This document shows positions 1-9,275 of a stretch of DNA of 53,231 nucleotides, in pieces. The stretch comes from Prevotella sp. UBA7594 (lineage in GTDB: Bacteria > Bacteroidota > Bacteroidia > Bacteroidales > Bacteroidaceae). The stretch's first letter is position 1. Every line of letters begins with the position of its first letter. The notes below the pieces were generated by a model that saw only the letters and a list, made by a program, of their open reading frames with translations, was not told where the DNA came from and did not search any database. Where the stretch lies: NCBI GenBank assembly GCA_002490315.1, contig DLKG01000086.1:543-53773 (forward strand). Reading direction: 5' to 3'. The position numbers were made by a program, and so were the translations under genes.

Positions 1-2
1 CC

Positions 3-2294
3 GGCATCGGCAACAACTTCCAGATTGCCTCGCTGAGCAACTGCTTCGTGATTGGCATCGACGGCGACGGCGATTCCTACGGAGCCATCATGCGACTCGA
101 CGAGGAGCAAGTGCAACTCATGAAGCGGCGCGGCGGCGTGGGGCATGACCTCTCGCAGATTCGACCAAAGGGATCTCCCGTGAACAACTCTGCACTGACA
201 TCAACCGGTCTGGTGCCGTTCATGGAACGCTACAGCAACTCCACACGCGAGGTGGCGCAGGACGGACGCCGCGGCGCACTGATGCTCTCCGTGAGCATCA
301 AGCATCCCGACAGCGAGGCTTTCATCGACGCGAAGATGACGGAAGGCAAGGTGACGGGAGCCAATGTGTCGGTGAAAATCGACGACGCCTTCATGCAGGC
401 TGCAGTCGACGACAAACCTTACACGCAGCAGTTCCCCATCGACAGCGAGAATCCGACAGTGAAGAAAGAGATATCTGCCCGCAAACTGTGGGAGAAAATC
501 GTGCACAACGCATGGAAGAGCGCCGAACCGGGCGTGCTCTTCTGGGACACCATCCTGCGCGAGAGTATTCCCGACTGCTATGCCGACCTCGGCTTCCGCA
601 CAGTGTCGACCAATCCATGCGGCGAGATACCACTCTGCCCCTACGACTCATGCCGTCTGCTCTCCATCAATCTCTATTCCTACGTGGAACATCCCTTCAC
701 GCCTGACGCCACGTTCAACTACGAACTGTTCCGCGAGCACGTTGCCAAGGCACAGCGCATCATGGACGACATCGTCGATCTTGAGCTTGAGAAAATCGAT
801 CTCATCCTTGAGAAAATCGACCGCGACCCGCAGGACGACGATATCAAGCACGCCGAACGCCATCTTTGGGAGAAGATTAAGGCAAAAAGCTCGAAAGGAC
901 GACGCACGGGCGTTGGCATCACGGCTGAGGGCGACATGATTGCCGCCATGGGTCTACGCTACGGCACGCAGGACGCCACCGACTTCAGCGTCAATGTCCA
1001 CCGCACGCTGGCGCTTGCCGCCTACCGCTCTTCCGTGGAGATGGCTAAGGAGCGCGGCAAGTTTGAGATTTTCGACGCCGCACGCGAGAAGAACAATCCC
1101 TTCCTCCTGCGCATCAAGGAGGCCGACCCGCAGCTCTACAACGACATCATGACCTACGGCAGACGCAACATCGCCTGCCTTACAATCGCGCCTACGGGCA
1201 CCACAAGCCTCATGACACAGACGACGAGTGGCATTGAGCCTGTGTTCATGCCTGTCTACAAGCGCCGCCGCAAGGTGAATCCCAACGACAGCAGTGTACA
1301 CGTTGACTTTGTCGACGAGGTCGGCGACTCCTTCGAGGAGTACATTGTCTACCACAAGAAATTCCTTGAATGGATGCAAATCAATGGTATCGACACCGAG
1401 AAACGCTACACGCAGGAGGAAATCGACCAACTCGTGGCAAAATCGCCTTACTACAAGGCAACGGCCAACGACGTCGACTGGCTTATGAAGGTGAGAATGC
1501 AGGGAGCCATACAGAAATGGGTGGACCATTCTATCAGCGTCACCGTCAATCTCCCCAACGATGTCGACGAAGCGCTTGTCAACAAGCTCTACGTGGAGGC
1601 ATGGCGCTCGGGATGCAAGGGATGCACCATCTATCGCGACGGTTCGCGTGCCGGAGTGCTCGTGGCTGCCACGAAGAAGGAAAAGAAGAAGGCTGCCAAG
1701 GAGAAGGAAGCGCCGGTTGTGCACACGGGCACTAACGTACTGACCGTAACGGAGACACGCCCGAAGGAACTTGAATGTGACGTGGTGCGCTTCCAAAACA
1801 ACAAGGAGAAATGGGTGGCTTTCGTCGGATTGCTCGACGGATACCCATACGAGATTTTTACTGGCTTGCAGGACGACGAGGAGGGCATTGCCTTGCCGAA
1901 GACCGTCACCAAGGGCCGCATCATAAAACAGACCGGCGCCGACGGAAAGCACCGCTACGACTTCCAGTTTGAGAACAAACGTGGCTACAAGACCACCGTT
2001 GAGGGTCTCTCCGAGAAGTTCAACCCTGAATACTGGAACTACGCGAAGCTCATCTCCGGCGTACTGCGCTATCGTATGCCGATTGACCACGTTATAAAAC
2101 TCGTGGGCTCGCTGCAGCTCAAGGACCAGAGCATCAACACGTGGAAGAACGGCGTGGAGCGCGCACTGAAGAAATACGTGAGTGACGGCACGGTGGCAAA
2201 GGGACAGGTGTGCCCCGTCTGCGGACACGAGTCGCTCGTTTACCAGGAGGGATGCCTCATCTGCAAGAACTGCGGCGCCTCACGCTGCGGATAG
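3..2294 (+). CDS. nrdJ: Adenosylcobalamin-dependent ribonucleotide reductase (class II), 5' end outside window
   Basis: Reduces ribonucleotides to deoxyribonucleotides using a radical made from adenosylcobalamin, so it works with or without oxygen. The reading frame is open from the first bases (codons GGC ATC GGC from position 3), so the gene starts upstream; GTG at 48 is internal. The fragment holds the early active-site cysteine context SNCFV, the NPCGE radical triad near fragment residue 204, and the phosphate-binding APTGTTS segment near residue 395. A TSCPD-type region follows (about nt 1770-2070), and a C-terminal zinc ribbon with two CxxC pairs (CPVC, CKNC). This layout is typical of NrdJ rather than NrdA. 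The enzyme needs B12, which links it functionally to the btuB/btuG locus later in the window. A strong hairpin follows the stop. Confidence 0.95.
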   Translation, partial: GIGNNFQIASLSNCFVIGIDGDGDSYGAIMRLDEEQVQLMKRRGGVGHDLSQIRPKGSPVNNSALTSTGLVPFMERYSNSTREVAQDGRRGALMLSVSIKHPDSEAFIDAKMTEGKVTGANVSVKIDDAFMQAAVDDKPYTQQFPIDSENPTVKKEISARKLWEKIVHNAWKSAEPGVLFWDTILRESIPDCYADLGFRTVSTNPCGEIPLCPYDSCRLLSINLYSYVEHPFTPDATFNYELFREHVAKAQRIMDDIVDLELEKIDLILEKIDRDPQDDDIKHAERHLWEKIKAKSSKGRRTGVGITAEGDMIAAMGLRYGTQDATDFSVNVHRTLALAAYRSSVEMAKERGKFEIFDAAREKNNPFLLRIKEADPQLYNDIMTYGRRNIACLTIAPTGTTSLMTQTTSGIEPVFMPVYKRRRKVNPNDSSVHVDFVDEVGDSFEEYIVYHKKFLEWMQINGIDTEKRYTQEEIDQLVAKSPYYKATANDVDWLMKVRMQGAIQKWVDHSISVTVNLPNDVDEALVNKLYVEAWRSGCKGCTIYRDGSRAGVLVAATKKEKKKAAKEKEAPVVHTGTNVLTVTETRPKELECDVVRFQNNKEKWVAFVGLLDGYPYEIFTGLQDDEEGIALPKTVTKGRIIKQTGADGKHRYDFQFENKRGYKTTVEGLSEKFNPEYWNYAKLISGVLRYRMPIDHVIKLVGSLQLKDQSINTWKNGVERALKKYVSDGTVAKGQVCPVCGHESLVYQEGCLICKNCGASRCG

Positions 2295-2376
2295 TTGCAT
2301 AACGCGCCCTGAAGAAACTAAATGTCATAGACCATTGACACATGACACACACACGGTCGATGGCATCTGCACAAGC

Positions 2377-2445
2377 TAACGCGCCCTGTAATGGAAAAAG
2401 CTTAGAATTATCAATGCTTTTTCCATTACAGGGCGCTTTGCGTTA
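2377..2445 (+). terminator. Long hairpin downstream of nrdJ
   Basis: A perfect 21-bp inverted repeat: GCGCCCTGTAATGGAAAAAGC at 2381-2401 and its complement at 2416-2436, with a 14-nt loop. Outer TAAC/GTTA bases extend the pairing. There is no clean T-run after the stem, so it may act as an mRNA-stabilising hairpin as well as a terminator. The 12-mer TAACGCGCCCTG at its left foot also occurs just after the nrdJ stop (about 2300-2311). The remainder of the 322-nt gap between nrdJ and ccsBA holds only the -7 box below. Confidence 0.7.
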
Positions 2446-2564
2446 TGGGCGTAGCCATGAAACAACATGATTACCGCCTCACAATGAATACCTATTTGTA
2501 GGTAATTGACGCATGGAAAAGGCAAAAACGGAACCAAAGGCAGACGCTATTGCGCAAATATGGG

Positions 2565-2572
2565 TAACTTTG
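2565..2572 (+). promoter_or_regulatory. -7 promoter box of ccsBA
   Basis: TAACTTTG matches the Bacteroidota -7 consensus TAnnTTTG and lies 44 nt before the chosen ATG. No good TTTG -33 element is seen at the expected distance. It supports an ATG at 2617 rather than the TTG at 2506, which would precede the promoter. Confidence 0.5.
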
Positions 2573-2616
2573 CAGACGTTAACACCAATATACAATACAC
2601 ATTATTTATATATATT

Positions 2617-4920
2617 ATGCAGAAGAATATTAAGAGACTAATGTTCACACTCTATGTTCTCGTCATCGTTTGCATGGGAACGGCTACTGTGGCGGAGAAG
2701 TATAAAGGCTCCGACTATGTGTCTACACATGTCTACGGTGCATGGTGGTTTTCGGCTCTTTGGGCATTGCTTGCTGCAACTGCCGTCATCTATTTCGTCA
2801 GACATGCCACGAAGGCATGGTCGGGCGTGGCGATACATCTCTCGTTTGCCGTGATTCTCGCCGGCGCCTTCATCACACACATAGGATCGGAACGAGGATT
2901 AATACATCTGCGACAAGGTGTTTTCACCGACCGCTACACCCTTTACGACAACGACAACAATCCCCACGACGCAACACTACCCTTCTCCATTCGGCTCGAC
3001 CGCTTCGACGTGAAGTACCATTCGGGCACGGATGCCGCCGCCGACTACGTTTCGTTGTTCACAATCAATGACGGAAAGTCAACGACACACGGCGAGGTGT
3101 CGATGAACAACATCTTCACCTATGGATCCATGCGCATCTATCAGGCTTCTTACGACAGCGACATGTTCGGCGTGGCACTTTCAACTAATGCCGACCCAAT
3201 CGGCATACCCGTCACCTACACGGGCTATGCCCTACTGTTCCTTTCGCTTATTGCTATGCTCTTCGACCCGCGCGGAGCCTACCGCAACGTGCTCCGCAGC
3301 CCGATGCTGAAGCGCGGCGCGCTCACTGTGGCGCTGCTTCTCGGCATGGCTACAGCCAACGGCTTTGCCGCAAGCGACGGCAACCAAGGCAGCAACCTCA
3401 GCAACAAGACGCTCCCAGCAGCCACTGCTGCCAAGTTTGGCGAGCTAAACATTCTCTACAACAACCGCATCTGCCCCCTCCAGACCTTCGCCATCGACTT
3501 CACGAAGAAGCTATACGGCTCAAACACATACGAAGGACTAACTGCCGAGCAGGTGCTCACGGGATGGATTTTCTGGGGTGAGGAGTGGATGAACGAGCCG
3601 ATGATAAAACTGAAAAACGGCGACATGAAGTCGACACTCCAGCTCCCCGACTACGTTTCCGCCAACCAATTCTTCAATAAAGACATGGGCGGCTACATCT
3701 TAGGCCCGTACATACAGGAGTACTACGGAGGCAACCACGACAAGTTCCACACGCAGGTGGCTGACGTCGACGACCGCCTTCAGCTTATCATGGACGTGCG
3801 CCGCGGACTGCTTCTGAAAATTTTCCCCTACAACGAAAAGGGCAAAACCACATGGCTTGCCCCTACTGAAAACCTCCCGAAAACGATGGACTACCACCAT
3901 CAGCAGTTCATACAGACCGTCTTCACCGTCCTCTTCGACGAGGCGGAGGCTAAAAACTATAAGCAGATGGACGAGATAATAGGGAAGTTGATAAAGTATC
4001 AGCAAAAGAATGGAGGTTCTTCGCTGCCCTCGGCAAAACAAATCGACGCCGAGCGCACCTACAACGCCATTCCTTTCGCGACAATTCTCTTCATCGTATG
4101 CCTTACGATGGGCGTGCTGACCTATCTCTACACCATCACGCGCCTCTGCCGCGAATGTCGTCTTCAGGGCGACAACGACTCCCGGCGCGGCGTACGCTCC
4201 AACTTCGACCGCACCATGGCAGACCTTTCCTACGCCATAATGACAGTAACATTCATCGCCCTGAGCTATTGCGAGTACCTCCGCTGGACCATCAGCGGCA
4301 CGCTCCCGATGGCTAACGGCTACGAAACGATGCTCTTCATGGCGTGGATAGTACTCTTCGTGTCATTGCTTCTCGGCTTGCGCTTCCGCATCATGCTCAC
4401 GTGCGGCTTCCTTATGTCGGGCTTCTTCCTTCTCGTCAGCCACATCGGACAGATGGATCCACAGATTACGCACATCATGCCCGTGCTCAACTCTCCACTG
4501 CTCAGCGTACACGTGTCGATTATAATGACCGGCTTCGCCCTGCTCTCGCTGACCTTCATCAGTGGCGTGACAGCCCTCATCGTGCGCCTTGCCAACCGCC
4601 ATGCAACTGACGTAATGCTCGCTCTTGAGCAGCTGTCTCTACTCTTCCTTTACCCTGCCATGGCAGCCCTCGGCATCGGCATCTTCGTAGGTGCCATTTG
4701 GGCAAACGTGTCGTGGGGACAATACTGGGGATGGGACCCCAAAGAGGTGTGGGCACTCATCACATTCATGGTGTACGCCATAGCTCTTCATCCGCGCACG
4801 CTGCCCGCATTGCGTCGTCCGACAGCGTTCCACGTATTCATGGTGGTGGCTTTCCTTACTATCATCATGACGTACTTCGGCGTCAACTACGTCCTTGGAG
4901 GTATGCACAGCTACGCATAG
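2617..4920 (+). CDS. ccsA: Cytochrome c biogenesis protein CcsBA (ResB-like/CcsA fusion)
   Basis: System II haem lyase that moves haem across the inner membrane and attaches it to c-type apocytochromes. It is 767 aa from ATG 2617; an in-frame TTG 111 nt upstream lies before the promoter box and is rejected. The N-terminal half has membrane segments flanking a ResB-like periplasmic domain (about residues 100-190) and a long periplasmic region. The C-terminal half has several membrane helices and the CcsA haem-binding signature WGxYWGWDPKEVW near residues 700-712. The ResB-CcsA fusion is the usual Bacteroidota form, often beside nrfHA; no nitrite reductase or other c-type cytochrome gene lies in this window. 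It is monocistronic, flanked by hairpins on both sides. Confidence 0.92.
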   Translation: MQKNIKRLMFTLYVLVIVCMGTATVAEKYKGSDYVSTHVYGAWWFSALWALLAATAVIYFVRHATKAWSGVAIHLSFAVILAGAFITHIGSERGLIHLRQGVFTDRYTLYDNDNNPHDATLPFSIRLDRFDVKYHSGTDAAADYVSLFTINDGKSTTHGEVSMNNIFTYGSMRIYQASYDSDMFGVALSTNADPIGIPVTYTGYALLFLSLIAMLFDPRGAYRNVLRSPMLKRGALTVALLLGMATANGFAASDGNQGSNLSNKTLPAATAAKFGELNILYNNRICPLQTFAIDFTKKLYGSNTYEGLTAEQVLTGWIFWGEEWMNEPMIKLKNGDMKSTLQLPDYVSANQFFNKDMGGYILGPYIQEYYGGNHDKFHTQVADVDDRLQLIMDVRRGLLLKIFPYNEKGKTTWLAPTENLPKTMDYHHQQFIQTVFTVLFDEAEAKNYKQMDEIIGKLIKYQQKNGGSSLPSAKQIDAERTYNAIPFATILFIVCLTMGVLTYLYTITRLCRECRLQGDNDSRRGVRSNFDRTMADLSYAIMTVTFIALSYCEYLRWTISGTLPMANGYETMLFMAWIVLFVSLLLGLRFRIMLTCGFLMSGFFLLVSHIGQMDPQITHIMPVLNSPLLSVHVSIIMTGFALLSLTFISGVTALIVRLANRHATDVMLALEQLSLLFLYPAMAALGIGIFVGAIWANVSWGQYWGWDPKEVWALITFMVYAIALHPRTLPALRRPTAFHVFMVVAFLTIIMTYFGVNYVLGGMHSYA

Positions 4921-4924
4921 CAAA

Positions 4925-4987
4925 GAGGGTGTGCCAAAATTCGCAAATCAGGATTATCCGTAGCGGTTTTTATTTTGGCACACCCTC
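4925..4987. terminator. Bidirectional terminator between ccsBA and the AlbA_2 gene
   Basis: Perfect 16-bp inverted repeat: GAGGGTGTGCCAAAAT (4925-4940) and its complement (4972-4987), with a 31-nt loop. It sits exactly between two convergent genes that end at 4920 and 4992, so it can serve both. Its arm shares GTGTGCCAAAA with the terminator at 37801-37855. Confidence 0.8.
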
Positions 4988-4991
4988 CATT

Positions 4992-7900
4992 CTATAGTAT
5001 GCCCATACGCTGAAGGGCATGGTACTCCTCCGAATTATAATTGGACATGACGGGATAGCCAAGCGTGCTACGCTTCAGATTAAGGAAGTGCTTGAAGTCC
5101 TTTGCCTGGCTTGCGCCGATAATCTCGCAGAGCACCATGCGCTCACACTCGACGTCGGAAAGCGCAAGTCCTGCCGACTGCATCTTGCCGTCGGGCAGCT
5201 TTGCCACCTCGTCAAGGCGGAAGAGTCGCCTGCTCTTGTCGTCCTCATAAGCAGTCAGAAGCAAGTCGTCTTTCTTTGCGGGCGAGATGAAGAGCGGTCG
5301 GCGGTCAGCATACATCTTGTTGATACTGCCGCGTGCACGGTCGATAACCTGCGACATCGGCACGCTGTTGACCAGTCCGTTGTCGTAGGCAATGATGAGA
5401 GAGCCGTCTGTCTCGTCGTCATGCACGGCAAGAGTGAGCAGTCCTTCGTCCCATTCCACCTCGTCGAGCACACACCAGTTGCCAATATCCATGATGCGCA
5501 CAAAGCACACTGTGTTGACGAGATAATCCTCCTCCCAGTTGTTCACAACATTGCTGCGCACACGACTCGTGGAAATTGTGCCCGAGTCTTGTGTGTGCCT
5601 CTTCTCCACGGGCTTCGTAGAGTCACTGCCGTCAGCCGATTGTTGCTGTACGGAGCCGGAGTCCTCCACTTCTATAGAGTCCATGTCGACAGCCGCCGTT
5701 GAATAGTTGCTGAAGTTGCGCTCATCCATTATTTCCTGCAACTGCTGGAGTTCGATAGGATAAGTGGATGTGCCCTCACGCAGATAGTAATGGTTGTCGA
5801 GCCTCAACTCCACGGGTTGCTTACTCGGCGCCACCTTTATGGCATACACGAAGTGCTTGCCTGCATCTGGATGCTCGATGACAATGGAGGCGTTCACCTT
5901 GTCGCCGAGGGCAAGGCGAATGTTGTTGCGCACATAAAGATCGAACTTGTCCGCGTTGTTATCGAAGAAGACAAGATCCTCGTCGAGTCCCTTTGCCGAG
6001 CCTGTGTCGTAGACGCCGAGATAAAGCGTGCCGCCATAGGAATTGACCATGCCGCATATCACTCTCATCACGTTGAACGTCTGCTGCTTCATGTCGGGCC
6101 TCATGCCATTGTTGGGCGGGAAGACAATTGATGTCTTGAACTCCGTAAGCTGGTCTTCCTCGCCGAAGGAATAAATCTTCGGCAGTTCCACGTTGACATT
6201 GAGCAGACTCTTCAGCTTCGCCACGATAGCCTGTTGGAAGTCGTGGAGCGCAAATCCTTCAGCCATGTTGTAGCTGAGCATGAGGCGCGCGAGCTTGGCG
6301 AGAATGTGGTCGTGGGCGTATGTGGAACAGATATTCCAAAGGAAATCGTTCTTCTCGCGCCGCCCGATGCTGTTGATGATGCGCATCTCCGTGAGTCGCT
6401 GCTTGAGAATAGGGAACTGCTCCACCATGTCGTCGTTGCTGCCGAGAAGTTCCAGTTCGCGGTCGTTAACCTTTCCGTTGGTGGCATAATCCTCAAGAAT
6501 GCAGAGGAAATGCTGCCGCTGCTCAAGATACTGCGTCATGGAATTATTGTCGGTCATTCTTGCAAGGATGTGGGCAATGGAAAGGAAGGCGTATGCCTTT
6601 ATGTTGTCGGCTGCAAGCACAGCCTTATGGTCGAGTATATTGATGATTTCAGCCATGTAGGACGGTGCAAACAAGTCCTCCGACACGCCCATTGCCTCTT
6701 CCTCAAGTTCCTCTTCCGTCGCCTCATAGTTGCGCCCTCCTGTGTACTCCCAATAGTCGAGCAGCACAGCGGTGGCTGCTTCGCTTACGCACACCGGACT
6801 CTCCGCCATACCTACAATCTCGCCCTGGATGGCGGAGGCACGCGTAGAATCGGTTACGCGCACGCGCACCGTGTCGCCAAGGACATAGGTTTCGGAGTCG
6901 TCAGTGATGGGGAGGAAGATACCGTAGCCAAAGCTTGTTATACCGAGCAGCACGCTTGTGCGCTCGTCCTTATACACTAATGAGCAGTCGGACTCCTCGC
7001 CGTACTTCACCTGCTCCTTTATCATCTCGTCGATGAATGGCATGCAGTCGAAAATGCAGACCTGCGTCTCGTCCCGCTGAGGCAGCAATGACTCTACGCG
7101 CACCTTGAACACTATCGGGTTGCCGTCGTAATAAAAGGCGTCAAGCCCCAACTTCGGGTCGTAATGGAACATGCCCATAGCGCCACCCTTCTGATAGGTA
7201 TCGAGCCATCCCTCACCGTCGTACATAGGGTCTTCTATCTTGCAATAGAAGCGACACGGATTGTTCTCGTCCTGCCACATCACGCGCACATACGTAATCG
7301 TACCTGCCTCTGGCGCGAGCTTCACTGGCTTCTTCACGACGGCAGAACGCTTCTCAAAGAGTCCGGTCTCCACATCGTTCCAGTAGGTCTTCCACTTGTG
7401 GAGGTCTTTCGACTTTGGACTTATGGAGTAATGGCTTGGATTGTCGAGAAAAACCTGCAGGTTGTGCCATTCGAGAAAGTCTTGCGGCAGGACGTTGCGT
7501 TCCTTTCTTGCTGAAAAAGAGCGCGAGAGCGTAATGCCGTCGGTGCTGACTGTGAAGCGCACGTTGTGGGCCTCGAAGGAGCGCGTGAGGAATGTTGAAG
7601 CTGAAGCCTTGGCGTTTGCCATGCGATAGGCAAACAGTTCGGCGTTGCTGAAGTCCTGTCCCCAGGCGATGTTGAGCGTGCCTCCGTCAGGAAGGAGAAG
7701 GGTTGTAAAGGCGCGCTCCACGAGTGTGTCAACGAGATTCTTGCTTATGTCGGCAGAATTGAGCACCGTGCTTGTACGCGCATAGGAGAGATAATGGAGA
7801 AGAAGCGACTTATAGAGTTGGCTGTCGCTTTCCTTGCCGCCCGTGATGAGGAGGTAGAAGCAGAGTGAACGCACCATGCGATTGAGCAACACGTGACTCT

Positions 7901-9020
7901 GCTCGCCGTCGATGACTGCAAGACGATTGGTGCGGTCGCGGTTGGACATGATGTAGAAGCGGAAGAAGCTGGAGAAAGCCTTGGCAAACGATGGCTGCTG
8001 CCAGTTCTTCGCACACTCTGCCACAAGATTTAGAATAGAGTCTATCTTTTCCTCCAAAAGTGCCGGGCGCATGGAGAAGAGGGCGATGAGCATCTGCATA
8101 CGGCTCTGCGGATTGTATATGTAGCCCGAATGGCGTATCTTGCCAAGGATGGAGTCTACCATTGAACTGTCTTCGCCGCTCTCGACGAGGGACAGACATT
8201 TCAAATAGTTGTCGGCGGCGGCGACGCGACTGGCTATCCATTCCTGATAGTCCTCACGCTCGGAGCCGTCAAACTGCAAGAGATAGTCGGTGTCTTCAAG
8301 CAAGTACATGCACACGGCATGGTAGCAATGGAGAAGCTGACGGCAGGTAGAAATGGAGAGTGCGCGCCAAAACTCCACGCCTTTCACAGCCATCACTGCC
8401 TTCACCACCCACACGGCATTGCCATGCTGCAAGTACTCGCGGGCCTCGTCAAAGTCACTGTCGTGGCTAAATACGCTGAGCACATACCTCTTCAACGCTC
8501 CGTCGATGCCTACATTGTCGAGTATTTCTTCCATGCCGACACACCGTTGCCTTGCCGGAGCCGACTCGTTCTCAATCGTCAAAATCATCTTGTTCGGGTT
8601 GGGCCTGGACACTATGCACCTCACTTTTTGGTTGGGCATCAGATAGGTATCGGCGCAACATTTCAAACGGAACGGCACTCCATTGATGTCCCTAATGTCG
8701 TAAAACCTTGAAGAGAGTCCGAAATTGTCAGCCATGCCGGTGACAATGAATTGATAAGATTTCCCATCGACGTACCTTTCGCGGAACATCTGCGCAAAAT
8801 TCTGTACAAACACTATGTTGTCGCCATGCACGTCCTTCACCATACATGGCAACTCGCTTATCCGCTCCACGCCCGGCTGACTCCTTTGGAAGTCGAACAT
8901 CCTTATGGCGTATTGGCGTCCGTTGGCACTGACAATGAAAAAAGAATTACTGCCTTCATCCCTGACGGCAACAACGGGCAAGGTGTAGAACTTGCCTTTC
9001 TGATAGTTTTCTCCGCTCAT
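4992..9020 (-). CDS. Very large uncharacterised protein with Schlafen-type AlbA_2 domain
   Basis: Function not recognised. It is 1342 aa with no signal peptide or clear membrane segment, so probably cytoplasmic. One region (about residues 945-1080) resembles the AlbA_2 (Schlafen/AAA_4) nucleic-acid-binding family: an E-x-x-x-x-E-F-K-x-S start, a long helix, then NSYGGTLYLGV, and a final YYLREGTST strand. Family members bind nucleic acid and some are nucleases. The N-terminal 900 residues contain several beta-rich stretches that could be OB/S1-like (for example around residues 570-650 and 690-740) separated by a helical array (about 190-430). About 240 more residues follow the AlbA_2 part, including a low-complexity acidic/Gln/Ser linker. 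It stands alone, convergent with ccsBA and divergent from the fucosidase. ATG at 9018-9020 sits behind AT-rich sequence. Confidence 0.75.
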   Translation of the reverse strand: MSGENYQKGKFYTLPVVAVRDEGSNSFFIVSANGRQYAIRMFDFQRSQPGVERISELPCMVKDVHGDNIVFVQNFAQMFRERYVDGKSYQFIVTGMADNFGLSSRFYDIRDINGVPFRLKCCADTYLMPNQKVRCIVSRPNPNKMILTIENESAPARQRCVGMEEILDNVGIDGALKRYVLSVFSHDSDFDEAREYLQHGNAVWVVKAVMAVKGVEFWRALSISTCRQLLHCYHAVCMYLLEDTDYLLQFDGSEREDYQEWIASRVAAADNYLKCLSLVESGEDSSMVDSILGKIRHSGYIYNPQSRMQMLIALFSMRPALLEEKIDSILNLVAECAKNWQQPSFAKAFSSFFRFYIMSNRDRTNRLAVIDGEQSHVLLNRMVRSLCFYLLITGGKESDSQLYKSLLLHYLSYARTSTVLNSADISKNLVDTLVERAFTTLLLPDGGTLNIAWGQDFSNAELFAYRMANAKASASTFLTRSFEAHNVRFTVSTDGITLSRSFSARKERNVLPQDFLEWHNLQVFLDNPSHYSISPKSKDLHKWKTYWNDVETGLFEKRSAVVKKPVKLAPEAGTITYVRVMWQDENNPCRFYCKIEDPMYDGEGWLDTYQKGGAMGMFHYDPKLGLDAFYYDGNPIVFKVRVESLLPQRDETQVCIFDCMPFIDEMIKEQVKYGEESDCSLVYKDERTSVLLGITSFGYGIFLPITDDSETYVLGDTVRVRVTDSTRASAIQGEIVGMAESPVCVSEAATAVLLDYWEYTGGRNYEATEEELEEEAMGVSEDLFAPSYMAEIINILDHKAVLAADNIKAYAFLSIAHILARMTDNNSMTQYLEQRQHFLCILEDYATNGKVNDRELELLGSNDDMVEQFPILKQRLTEMRIINSIGRREKNDFLWNICSTYAHDHILAKLARLMLSYNMAEGFALHDFQQAIVAKLKSLLNVNVELPKIYSFGEEDQLTEFKTSIVFPPNNGMRPDMKQQTFNVMRVICGMVNSYGGTLYLGVYDTGSAKGLDEDLVFFDNNADKFDLYVRNNIRLALGDKVNASIVIEHPDAGKHFVYAIKVAPSKQPVELRLDNHYYLREGTSTYPIELQQLQEIMDERNFSNYSTAAVDMDSIEVEDSGSVQQQSADGSDSTKPVEKRHTQDSGTISTSRVRSNVVNNWEEDYLVNTVCFVRIMDIGNWCVLDEVEWDEGLLTLAVHDDETDGSLIIAYDNGLVNSVPMSQVIDRARGSINKMYADRRPLFISPAKKDDLLLTAYEDDKSRRLFRLDEVAKLPDGKMQSAGLALSDVECERMVLCEIIGASQAKDFKHFLNLKRSTLGYPVMSNYNSEEYHALQRMGIL

Positions 9021-9275
9021 AATATATATAAATTTGATCGTTAATAAAATAAATAGCCTACAGTTTGTAATTCATACGAATAGCTCGCACATTCTACAAA
9101 AATACGAGTTTTTCCGTTATCTCACCGCATCACATTATATATATTACGGAAAATTAACCGTACAAAACTTTTAACACGCAGGCTGAAAAATTACAGTAAT
9201 ATGCCTACATTCATAATTTTTATGTAATTTTGCAACGCAACAAACTTTCCTAACGCAAACGAACAAATCAAAATT
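9021..9275. promoter_or_regulatory. Divergent intergenic region; -7 box for the fucosidase at 9225-9232
   Basis: AT-rich 255-nt gap between two divergent genes. TAATTTTG at 9225-9232 on the + strand matches the -7 consensus and lies 43 nt before the fucosidase ATG; no TTTG is seen at -33. The minus-strand promoter for the AlbA_2 gene could not be placed. No reading frame worth calling is present. Confidence 0.5.

Noticed and set aside
954..2228. Long antisense open frame (424 codons) inside nrdJ
   Set aside because: It mirrors the codon bias of nrdJ on the other strand and its translation has no family pattern; nrdJ is certain.
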